Shown: piece by piece, positions 47,630-57,150 of the stretch
Numbering within the stretch: position 1 is the stretch's first letter
How the letters are laid out: each line of letters begins with the position of its first letter
Origin: Heterocephalus glaber
Taxonomy: Eukaryota > Chordata > Mammalia > Rodentia > Bathyergidae
Assembly (NCBI RefSeq): GCF_000247695.1
Contig: NW_004624743.1
Coordinates: 9,169,517 to 9,233,516, forward strand
Direction: 5' to 3'
Length of the DNA: 64,000 bases
Position numbers and translations under genes: made by a program
Notes under the pieces: model-generated
The model's input: the letters and a program-made list of their open reading frames with translations, nothing else
What the model was told of the DNA's origin: nothing
Database searches by the model: none

Positions 47630-48155
47630 TTTTTTCAAATGGTAGTAACTGTTTAATATTTCATTGATTGTATTCATGATTCATCTAACCATTTTCCTAT
47701 TGTTAGATGTCCAACTACTTTCAAATTTTATTATCATAAATAATCCTAAACAGTTTTCTGCATTTAATTAATCCCATTTCTTATTTAGTTCCTGAAAGTA
47801 TGAGGCAGGGAATGTTATTAATGGTCAACTCTTCCACCATAGTGTCTAACTGACTTCTGCTAGTATTGTAACTACTTATATCCAAATATATATTAAAAAA
47901 TTTAATATCTTTACCGTGCATTATGAGTTAAGATTTGAAACGAACTAACTAACATTTGGCAATTTGGTGGGTAAAATGTTATGGTTTTGGAGGTCTCAGT
48001 TTGCAATTTTTATTAAAATTGAGGAGTGAATTTTTATGTGTTTATGATATATTTCCAGTCACTTTTTGGTGAATTGTCTCTTCGTATACTTTATCTTGAA
48101 TGAGTGAAATGTTCACCTTGTTCATATTATTTATAAGCACCCTTTATATAGGTAG
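47630..48155 (-). mobile_element. Old L1 3' region, antisense
   Basis: 'ttcctattgttagatgtcca', 'attatcataaataatcct', 'atgaggcagggaatgtt' and 'gaattgtctcttcgtatac', ending 'cccttta­tata' near 48150, match the complement of an old L1M 3' region (…cctattgttggacatttagg…, …ctctttatata). Confidence 0.65.
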
Positions 48156-48248
48156 GGAGAATAATCTTTTGACAAGATAAACTTTAATATGGAAAGTATA
48201 AAAAGCAAAGTTGAAATCTGATTTAATGTGTCTCTCCTGTGAGTAGAC

Positions 48249-48273
48249 ACACACACACACATGCACACACACA
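48249..48273. repeat. Short (CA)n run
   Basis: An imperfect CA dinucleotide run is interrupted once by 'tg'. Confidence 0.85.
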
Positions 48274-50284
48274 ATACAAACATAAGATGCACAAGAAAGT
48301 TTTTGACCTAATTGTACTTCATCTTGACTTCAAAATCCAAAGTTTTCAGGTAAGATAAATAAATAATGACCAACACTGAAATATATAATGAAAAAGGCTC
48401 ATTTTTATTTTAAGATGTTTATATTAAGAAAAGGCATGTGTTCAAATGTGGGAGGCAACAGTTTTACTCTTCTTTAAATGTGAAAAGGCCCACTCATCTT
48501 TGGATGTACATTTTAAGAGGACTTGGACATGAAAGGTTTTTCTGGAGGAGAGTGATCAGAAACAGAATGGAGTTTAAAATTATATTGTTTCAGGACAAGC
48601 AGAAGTGAGGATATTTATATTTGCAAATTTCTCTCTCTCTGCAACTTTTAAAAGGAAGGTAGTGTATACCAGACTAGACGAATTTTGTGATGTCCTAGCC
48701 TCAAGTCTATTCATGATGGGATTTTAACAAAGGATTATGGAGTGTGTGTCTAAATGAATGAATGAGTAACTGAATAAATCACCAAATGAGCCAAGATCAA
48801 CGAGTAGAAGTTATGGTATATGTGTTTAGTCATTTTTGTTATCATAAGGTTTTCCCAAAAAATGATGAGGCTCCTCAAACACCAGAGAGCACCTAGGATT
48901 TTGGAGCATCTCTCTGTACAGAGGGTGAAGGGACAAATTACCATTTAGCCAAATACTCAGGAAGGCCACCCTCAATTCTTAAATTCCATGAGAGGAGACA
49001 ACTATTATATATAATTAGAAATTTAAAAAGAAATAAATGGAATAAAATGGAAAGAAAATTCTATAATTTCAAGTCAGAGATGGAGAGGTTGAAGAAGGGA
49101 TTGTGGTGAAGCAGAATACTGAAGATATATTTTAAATGAGAAACCTGAGTGTCAAAACCTCCAATTTTAAATGTCTTTTGAAGTAATTTAGATCAGTTTA
49201 TGTCACTTTTTGCATTTTAGAACAGAATCATAAATTTGAACATGATGCTTCGCCAAGATGTTGAATGACTAGAACATGTTAGTGAAGTACATTTCATTCA
49301 TATTTAAATTTGTTGGGGTTTGGTAGGCAATAAAAAGCCCTCAATAAATATGATATGTTCCATTATTTTAAGTATCCATTTGAACACAGCTGGCCTGCTA
49401 GAATCAGTGATTCTAGAAAATAGGCACAATGGGGAGAAGAATCTTTCCCTAAACTTTTATACCTAATACATTAACTGCAACCATGTTTCCAGCTAAATTA
49501 ATCAAACAGATATATAAACTATTTAAGACGTTTGAGTGGGAGAGCCAGAGCCACTCTTTCTAGGCTCTGTCTGCCAAAATCCATTGGAGGCGTCTCTATT
49601 TCTAATATTAGATACTACAATTGGACCTCCGCCTCCTGCCTCCAGAGAGCTACTCAATAGGGCCGACTCTCAGCTTATGTGAAGATGGAGGAGAACAGGA
49701 TTTGTGACATTCTGGGATCTTGCCAGATTTCAGTGGGTGGTAGGACCAAGGCTGAAGGCCAAGTGGCAAATCCATGAGATCGCTGCACAAAACATACCCT
49801 CAATCTTTTGTTGAAGAAAGTGTTACATTATTTTTCTCTGAGCATGGGGGCAGGGAGGAAATAATCTACTTTTTGAAAGTGTCTCTCCGAGAAAAATAAT
49901 TCCAAGTTGAGGCTGGTATACTGTGAGGAGGAAAAAAAAGCTAAAATAAAAAGCTTAGCTGTAGTTCATTAACTTTAATTGGTTTTTGTTGCCTCTCCTC
50001 AGGTTTCCTGGATCTCTCAGCCACCACCTCCCCCAACTCTCTGCTTCCCCTTCTTCTACCTCTCGCCTCCTCCCCCTCCAATCTGGCTTTCCCTCCTTCC
50101 TGGCAGCATTTTTAGCTTTAATTTGATAGTAAAAAACTGAATCCAAAGTTACAAAATTCTTCAGATTCAACTTCTTTGGAAGAAAAAAGAAGTTTTAGAA
50201 AAAGAATAGCTACCCCGGCTTCTAACCAGGGTTTCATCAAAGGCGCATATCCCAGCATGTGGCTAGTGCTCTGGAAAGTGAAAG
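48274..50284. other. Unassigned sequence with a pyrimidine tract
   Basis: No gene is seen. At 49990-50106 the plus strand is strongly C/T-rich (cacctcccccaactctctgc, cctcctccccctcc) and ends 'ttcctggcag'. It may be a degraded pyrimidine tract, and no adjacent frame looks like an exon. Confidence 0.4.
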
Positions 50285-50585
50285 GGACAGAATGCATGAG
50301 TGAAATCATTCATTCACTGAAAAATCATTTCTACAGCACCGAGTTTGTGTAGACACACCTCTGGGACCTGGAGACATGCAGGGAGCAAAAGGAAGTCCCC
50401 ATTCTCGTGGAATTTACAGTTACTGCAAACCCAGGCACAAACACATGAACACACCAATGTGTTAAAAATGGTAGCGATAATTGCTATGAAAAAGCCCACA
50501 AAGCAGAGAGAAGGGACTCAGAATGGTGTGCGTCTCAGACAGTCTGGTCAACAAAGGCTTCTTTGAGGATGTGATTCTTGGGCGG
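50285..50585 (-). mobile_element. LINE L2 3' fragment, antisense
   Basis: 'catgagtgaaatcattcatt' with 'actgaaaaatcatttctac', 'gggacctggagacatgcag', 'cattctcgtggaatttacag', 'ggtagcgataattgctatg' and 'ggcttctttgaggatgtg' match the complement of the L2 3' region, from the (TGAA) end through the 'gaggcttcc…ggaggtgac' block. Confidence 0.7.
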
Positions 50586-51023
50586 ACACCAAAAGAATGT
50601 GAGAATATAAACCACACATCCTGCTTGAGGGTTAACCTTGTAGATAAGGGAGTAGCAAATGGTGCAGAAAGAGCACCAGTCTACCTGAAGTGCAGTAAAC
50701 GAGAGGAATCTGGGAGAAAATGAGGATGTGATAAATGAAAGAAAAGTAAAATCATAAATTGAATAACTTTTATACTCAGCTCCTATCTTTGGAGCTTTAT
50801 CTGTGTCCATGAGTGATCTGTAATAGTCACTAATCTATCAAGGTCCAAGCAATTGCTGTATTAAACATGTCTATCCATTTAATTTTGAAACACAATGCTA
50901 TTTAAATCACTCCTCCAAAGTGCTTACCCCCATTATCACAAAACTGTAGCTATTATACAGCCTTAATTCAAAACTGAGGTACAAATAATGTAGGTTCAAG
51001 GTAAAAGGGCATTTCAGGTAGGA
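50586..51023. other. Unassigned sequence
   Basis: Unique-looking; no feature recognised. Confidence 0.4.
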
Positions 51024-51112
51024 GGGCAGGGATGAAGCTCAATGGTAGAGCCCTTGGCTACCATATGTGAGGCCCTAACACTGAAAAAAAGTCTAAAAAC
51101 TAAAAACTAAAG
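51024..51112 (+). repeat. ID-type SINE, sense
   Basis: 'gcagggatgaagctcaatgg' carries the A box and 'gtgaggccctaacactg' covers the degraded B-box area, followed by an A-rich tail (aaaaaaagtctaaaaactaa). It is more diverged than the copies at 9924 and 33323. Confidence 0.8.
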
Positions 51113-51258
51113 TGTACTATAAGACTAAAACCTACACCTAGTCAAGATAGCTCTTTCCTTTGTAGCATAATTGATCCACACAACTGAATTTAGCTAGTTT
51201 TATTTCTGCTTTATCCCACATGGTTGGAGACAGATTAATTCAACATGGTCCATAATAA

Positions 51259-51259
<1 letters not shown>

Positions 51260-51305
<46 letters not shown>
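51260..51305. repeat. (CT)n/(CA)n microsatellite
   Basis: A short CT run is followed by about 18 CA units, immediately upstream of an L1 3' end. Confidence 0.95.
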
Positions 51306-51307
<2 letters not shown>

Positions 51308-51324
51308 AAATAGAAATGTGTGTG

Positions 51325-52105
51325 CGTGCCTCACCCCAGAAAGAATGGCTGCTATCAAGAAATCAACCAATATCAAATGCTGCCGGGGCTGTGGGGAAAG
51401 AGGAACCCTGCTCCACTGCCGGTGGGACTGTCGACTGGTACAACCACTGTGGAAATCAGTATGGAGACACCTCAAAGAACTAGGACTGGAAGTCCCATTT
51501 GACCCAGCTATTCCCCTGCAGGGTATCTTCCCCAAAGAATTAAAAGAATCATATCACAGTGATATATGTGCACCCATGTTCATAGAATCACAATTTGTAA
51601 TAGCTAAAACTTGGAAACAGCCCAAATGCCCATCATCTGGAGACTCGATAAAGAAAATGTGTTTTTTTTAATATAAAATGGAGTACTACTCAGCCATAAA
51701 AAATGAGAAATTAGAGACATTTATTGCTAAATGGGTACACATTGAGGCAATACTCTTAAGTGAAATAAATAGGACACACGAGTAAATATTGAATAGTTTC
51801 TCTAGTGTGAGAAACTAAAAGTGTAAATAAGGACTAAAAGCTATAATAGATAATGTGAAATAGGAAGGAAAGGGGCCAAGGGGAAAGGGAAGAGGAGAGG
51901 AAAGAAGGGAATGGAATTAATATGAGAAAATGAAAAAAAAGGAAACAAAATAAATAAGGAGGGATGGAGGGGTTGAAGGGAGGGCAGGGAAAGGGGGGGG
52001 GATAAGAACCAAGAGATTATGTAAAGGTGCAAATTTCCAATGATGAATGCCATTATATTGTACCAATAAAATGTACCAATAAAAGGATAAACAGTAAAAA
52101 CAAAA
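51325..52105 (+). mobile_element. L1 3' end (longest type A copy)
   Basis: It includes the end of the ORF2 region and the 3' UTR: 'aagaatggctgctatcaaga', 'ggtacaaccactgtggaaat', 'tttgacccagctattcccct', 'cacaatttgtaatagctaaa', 'gagtactactcagccataaa', then the polypurine tract and 'aataagaaccaagag', 'caaatttccaatgatgaat' and 'aaaatgtaccaataaaag'. An open frame at 51318-51671 follows L1 C-terminal sequence. Imperfect flanking copies of agaaat(at)gtgtgtg at 51312 and 52106 may be the target-site duplication. Confidence 0.9.
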
Positions 52106-52534
52106 AGAAATATGTGTGTGTCGTATGTGTACCCTGTACGCCAAGCTCATGATAAACATGAGTGTTTCCATTTTATCAGCCATGTTTGATATTTTAAATG
52201 TAGTTTCAGAGAATGTAAGCTCCTGCCTGTTTTAGATCCACTTAGAACTCCTCAGAGATTTCTTCCAAACCAAAGGAAAAAAGAAAGGAATACTAAATTG
52301 CTTTTGGGTCCACTGGATGACGATTTGCATTAGCCTTGACTTATTTTAACCCTAAGGTACACAAGTGCTAATTTCATCACTAATGTGGTCCAACTTAATC
52401 TACTCAGGCAGAATTGCACCTAAGTCTCAGACTTAATTCAATGCTTCCTAATGGAAGTGGGAGCCAAATTTGGAAAAGGGAAAAAAACTAGGTTTGAGGG
52501 AAACAAAACACAGCAGTAATGATTAGCCAAAGCA
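52106..52534. other. Unassigned sequence
   Basis: Unique-looking sequence after the L1 tail; a short TG-rich stretch at 52110-52135 follows the tail. Confidence 0.4.
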
Positions 52535-52690
52535 TAATGCCTGGGAATCAAGAGAACTGAAGTCTAGTTCTGGTATATGACCATCAGAAAGTTATTTGAC
52601 TTCTTGGATCTTAGTCCCTTCATTTGTATAATGAGATCATGTTGAATACAAGATTTTTGAGGACTGAGCTTTTAGATGCTGTCATTAAGC
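52535..52690 (+). repeat. MIR SINE
   Basis: 'gcctgggaatcaagagaact', 'agaaagttatttgacttctt', 'ggatcttagtcccttcattt' and 'gtataatgagatcatg' give the MIR order. Confidence 0.8.
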
Positions 52691-53053
52691 TTCAAGTAGA
52701 CTTAAAGATTTGGTAATGCTGTATTAAACAGAATGCTGATCAAAAGTGACAATTGTTCTGTATAAAAGACAGGTTTGATGTAAGACTAACTGGAAAAAGA
52801 AGACCAAAATGAGGAGAGGTTTTTGAAATGGAGAAATATGGAGGGCTAGGGAAATGTAGTTAAAACCAATTCTGTAGCTCAACATAATTCTGTAGAGATG
52901 CAAATTACTCATTGAATACTGAGGATAGAACAAAAAAGTGGAAGTCAACACTTGAGAAACAAAAAAATTCTATTCATCATAGCAAAGTGAAATGAGACAT
53001 GTTTATCAGGAAATGACTAACTCTATGGTCAGGAGAATTCAGGATTTGTTCTT
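52691..53053. other. Unassigned sequence
   Basis: No feature recognised. Confidence 0.4.
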
Positions 53054-53420
53054 GGTTAAGGACTGAATGATTGTGTCCTCCCCACATTCCTATGTTGAAG
53101 CCCTAACCCTAACATAAAGATATTAAGAGACGGGCCCAGGCGAGATAATTTGGTTTAGATGAAGCCATGATTATGGAGCCTTTGTAGTGGGATTAATGTC
53201 CTTATAAGCAGAAATAAATCAAGTCCTCTCTCTTTGCTCTCTCTTTGTCATTAGAGGATACAACAAGAGGTTGACAATTTACATGCCAAGAAGACAAACC
53301 TCAGCATGAACCAAATCTGCCAGCCCCTTGACCTTGGACTCCGCAGCCTCAAGAATTGTGAGAAAATGTTTAAACTGCCCAGTCCATAGTGTTACATTAT
53401 ATCAGCTCAAGCTAATACAT
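53054..53420 (+). mobile_element. MLT1-like LTR (ERVL-MaLR)
   Basis: 'aaggactgaatgattgtgtc', 'ctcccccacattcc'-like text, 'tatgttgaagccctaaccc', 'gggattaatgtccttataag', 'cctcaagaattgtgagaaa' and the end 'agctcaagctaatac' match MLT1 LTRs. The 'ccctaaccctaac' motif at 53101 belongs to this LTR. Confidence 0.8.
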
Positions 53421-53493
53421 GTTTCTTACCGTATTGTTTAATGAGCAGTTGAAACAGAGAGGATATTCACTGAGTCAATATAAATCCAAAGGC

Positions 53494-53518
53494 ATTGATT
53501 GATTGATTGATTGATTGA
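53494..53518. repeat. (GATT)n microsatellite
   Basis: This is a pure tetranucleotide run of about six GATT units. Confidence 0.9.
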
Positions 53519-53544
53519 AACGGTACTTTTTAAAAATTCAGCTT

Positions 53545-53760
53545 TGCTACAGTTTGGATCTAGAGTGAGCTCCAAAGGCCACGTGTTAAAGGCTTGGTGC
53601 CCTGCTTGGTAATGGACACGTGCAGAGGTGGGGCAAAGTGGGAGCTCTTCAGGTCTTTGTGGTCACACCCTCAGAAGGGATTATGGGAGAAAAAGGAAGT
53701 TGAGAAGAGATTTCAAGAGGGTAGCACTTGCCTTCAACATGTTTCTTCCATGGACCCCCC
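53545..53760 (+). mobile_element. MaLR-type LTR 5' fragment
   Basis: 'gctacagtttggatctagag', 'gagctccaaaggccacgtg', 'ggcttggtgccctgcttgg' and 'gtcacaccctcagaaggg' follow the start of the LTR family seen at 34160. The 3' part is not recognisable. Confidence 0.65.
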
Positions 53761-54959
53761 CGCCAAGAGAGACACAGAAAGATTTTGTGCTCTTACAGTG
53801 AAAGAGGGGCAATAACTGGGTAGAAGATATTGGGCTTAGCAGAGCCGAGTGTTTGCAAGGCCACTGTCCCCTGCCTGTCCCATAACAAATGAGGTCTTAT
53901 AGATGTTCATCTATAACCATAGAGGGACTAGAAATGGTTACTCAGATGAAGGCTTTTGAAAAATTGAATAATTGACCACATTTTTCTTACATAATCCTCA
54001 ATCTACTCTTTCTGCAAATCTATGTCCTCTAGAATTTTCCCCTTCTTATCTTCTTTGGTCATATTGAACCTAGGGCTTACTTTTCAATATCTAGGTCAGT
54101 TCTCAGGAAAAATAATCCAAAAGTCATATTAATAGCAGATTCAGCCTTTCTTTCATTTGCTTAGTCACTCAATCTTATCATTCTTAGTTATAGTTGCATT
54201 TTAATAGTTTCCAAGCTGAAAGATCTAGATCTCAAGGGTGGGATTATTTTGTAGGCAAAGGAGATGGAATAATGAAGATGAGTGAGGACACTAGGTGGAG
54301 GAGTGAGTGTGCCCACTTGGGATATCTGATCTCCCGAGATGTAAATGGCTTTCTCTTCAGTGCAAGGAGTTGGTGTGCTATGAAACCTGTAAACTTATTC
54401 TTGTCATCCTCAAAGAAGCATGTTCATGTATAAATAAAGAGGCTTAAAGAAGACATTTGCAAATGTATTTTTAAGGAAAGATGTGACAGTATTAATGTAT
54501 TATTGTGAGTGTCAATAGCTACACATAGGGATCAAAATGATTGTCATTGTACCATTATAGCTTCAGCTCACCATGTGCAACTCCCAGCAATGAACCAATA
54601 ATAAAGGTGCTTAGGAAGATTTGTCAGTAAACTTGAGAGAAATAATTTGCTCTTACTTGACACTTTAAAAGATGTAAAGAAAGTAAGCATGTGTTTGGCT
54701 GGGATGACATTAAAAGAGGAAAGTAAGTTTTCACTTGCTATATCCCTTTTCTTCAAGTGTTTTTATGTATATTTTCCTACTCTGTTAGGTTAAGAATCAA
54801 CATGATTGAAACTTTGATAGTTGAGCATATCTTGGTCCCCAAGATTACCACAGAAAATATGAAACTATCCTCTTCCACTAATTATGGTGTACAGTAGCAA
54901 GAATAAGAGGTTGAGTTGACTGATTACTTACAGCAGAATATACCCAGAAAATTATTCAG
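53761..54959. other. Unassigned sequence
   Basis: Unique-looking; no gene or repeat recognised. Confidence 0.4.
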
Positions 54960-55175
54960 TCTTTTTTTCTTTATTATTTATGCCTTGGAGGAAGTACAGG
55001 AAATTGAACTTAGTGCCTTCTCACTGACCTATGATCCAGATCCCTCCCCACCCCCTTTTTTTGAGACAGGATCTCACTGAGTTTCTAAGTTGCCTATGCT
55101 GGACTTATGCTTGCTGTCCTCCTGCCTCAGCCTTCCAAAGTGCTGGGATTGCAAGCATGGCAGATCACGCCCAGG
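54960..55175 (-). repeat. Dimeric SINE: B1-like plus ID-like halves
   Basis: On the minus strand a 7SL-derived half comes first (55175 to 55063; its plus-strand complement includes 'gagacaggatctcactgagt', 'cctcctgcctcagccttcc' and 'aaagtgctgggattgcaag'), then an A-run linker (T at 55056-55062), then an ID-like half (plus strand 'aggaaattgaacttagtgcc' and 'tcactgacctatgatccag') and a final A-rich tail. The order fits the B1-dID type of rodent SINE. It is moderately diverged. Confidence 0.8.
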
Positions 55176-55904
55176 TTCATTACTCACCCCTTAAAAATAA
55201 AAATTTTAGTTAAAAACAGATGAGAAAAAGATACACACATATCGCCACTGCTCTGGAAAACCATGTCCCAGTGTATGAGAACCAGCCATACATTTCCAGG
55301 AGGATATTAGGTAGAAGAAAGGGGCAAATGGATCCAAGACTGTGCAGAATGCAGTTTGCTAAGAACTCACTGGCCAAGGGTGGCAAGACTGGTGGGTCAT
55401 TGCTACTTGGATGAGAGGGAAAGGTCTTCCCTAGGAGTCAGGATAAAAGTATCTTTTATCCAAACTGGAATATTTCTGATTTATCTCAGCCAACATCAAG
55501 AATCTCAAGCACATTCCTGGCAATAATGGGGCCTGGTCTTAAATCTCCACACAGGACTCAGACTTTTTCCTATCATATGCTTGGAAGTTATGGAAAGAAG
55601 ACAGATCAGGGTTCCTCAGGGACAGTTATGACCGAGAAGACTCAAGATGGCTACGGTTGGGTTAAGCTGGATTCTTACACCCACATATATGGAGGCACAC
55701 ATCCAGGTAAATCTGAGTGTGTGTCTTTGCAGCTCTTCACCAGGCTGGCCTGGTGTTCTGTAGATGTTATGCGTACAAATGTTTCTTGGGACACTGATGC
55801 TGTTCCATTAATGTGGTCTCGTTACTTGCTCCAGTGGCACTAAAGGCATCGAGTCTTGATGGACGACAATGTCCAAGTAAATTCATGCTACTTTTTATGG
55901 CTAT
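55176..55904. other. Unassigned sequence
   Basis: The 105-codon plus-strand frame at 55526-55843 has no motif that I recognise. I see no known repeat. Confidence 0.4.
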
Positions 55905-56125
55905 GGGGTGTGATCAAAAGAACCTGGCCACTAGACCTGGGTCCAAATTTTGACTCTTCCAATTACCAAGGTCCTAAAATTTGCTGTATCTTAATTCCCT
56001 CATCTATAAAAAAGACTAATAATGCATACTCCATATTGCTGTCCTGAGGTCTAAGTAAGACAATCATAGTAAAACCAAAGAAGATCTATCCTGGAGCAGA
56101 TGTTTAACAGTTATTAATTCTTTTC
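55905..56125 (+). repeat. MIR SINE
   Basis: 'gacctgggtccaaattttga', 'ctcttccaattaccaagg', 'ttaattccctcatctataaa' and 'cctgaggtctaagtaag' give the MIR core and 3' half. Confidence 0.75.
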
Positions 56126-56759
56126 CCTTTTTATCCTTGCACACAGATGGCTGAACATGTATCTGAAGGCATCATGGATTTTATTTAAAAATGTTATTGT
56201 AAACTTAGTGCATTAAACATTTAGGGGCATAGAATCAGTTTGGAGTTAATCAACTATATCTTTTATATTCTCATCGCCCCTTCTCCACAAGGTTCAAGTC
56301 TAGAATTCCTGGATTCTTTGGAGTTCTAGGGTGGAAAATAATGTCATCAAAGAGGCTATCCTCCAGTCCCTGACCTGCAGTCCTCCTTTCCAGCTATGTC
56401 CTTCACCATGAGGGTCTGTGGGTACATTATGGGAACACCTTAGACAAGCCAAAGCTTCATGCCCATCTGTCCATTGATCAAACCTGGTAGAGCTTACACC
56501 AAGCATAGACACCTCTCAAATGCAAAGATTCAGAAAGAAATGTCCTGCCAGATAGCAGAAGGGACTGGAACCATGAGGTTACCCATGTCTAGATATGGTT
56601 TGGAAAAGGAATAGCTAGGACTCAGGATGGCACATTTCTTTGACTTCATATATTTCTCTGCAGCTGAAGTAGGTCCTGGGACTTAAATCAGGGCCCCTCT
56701 TGCCAAGATCTGGGAATGGCATTAACTGCAATGATCACACTAGAGATGTCCACAAAAGG
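56126..56759. other. Unassigned sequence
   Basis: No gene or repeat recognised. Confidence 0.4.
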
Positions 56760-57150
56760 TCAGTGGCTCTCTGAATGGGAAAGTGCTGCTCTTCTCAGGA
56801 GTGAGGAGTTTTCAGACAAAAGATAGCATTTGAGCCTGGATCTCACAGCATGAGTGGGAGTTTACTTTCAGAGATAGGAAGGAAGGGCACTCCAGAAAAA
56901 GAAACAGCATCTGGGACAAGGTGGCTTTTGAAAGAGTGGCATATTCGGGAATTAGTGAGATGTTCCTCGTGCCTGAAGCACGGGGCCATGTGGGAGATGA
57001 GAAGGCATGTAGATGGCAAGGTTTGTAGAGAAAAAGAATGGGAAGGTCTTGTTCATGGTGAGTATTGCTCTCACAGAAGGCTTTGGGATGACAGACTTGT
57101 GGCAGAGTACGCTCCACTGCCAGCTTGCGATGCCAGAGAAAACATCTGGC
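56760..57150 (-). mobile_element. LINE L2, antisense
   Basis: 'atagcatttgagcctggatc', 'aagggcactccagaaaaaga', 'aacagcatctgggacaaggt' and 'gggccatgtgggagatgag' match the complement of the L2 blocks 'gagctgagacctg', 'gcattccaggcagagg' and 'aacagcaagtgcaaagg'. The several overlapping open frames here are therefore not genes. Confidence 0.65.

Noticed and set aside
49990..50106. Pyrimidine tract ending in 'ggcag' considered as a splice acceptor
   Set aside because: No open, coding-like frame or donor follows; the tract is too long and uniform and is better explained as low-complexity sequence.
51318..51671. 117-codon plus-strand open frame
   Set aside because: It follows L1 ORF2 end and 3' UTR sequence of a truncated copy and is not an independent gene.
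53101..53113. Telomere-like ccctaaccctaac
   Set aside because: Two units only, and the motif sits at the position where MLT1 LTRs carry 'gaagccctaaccc'.
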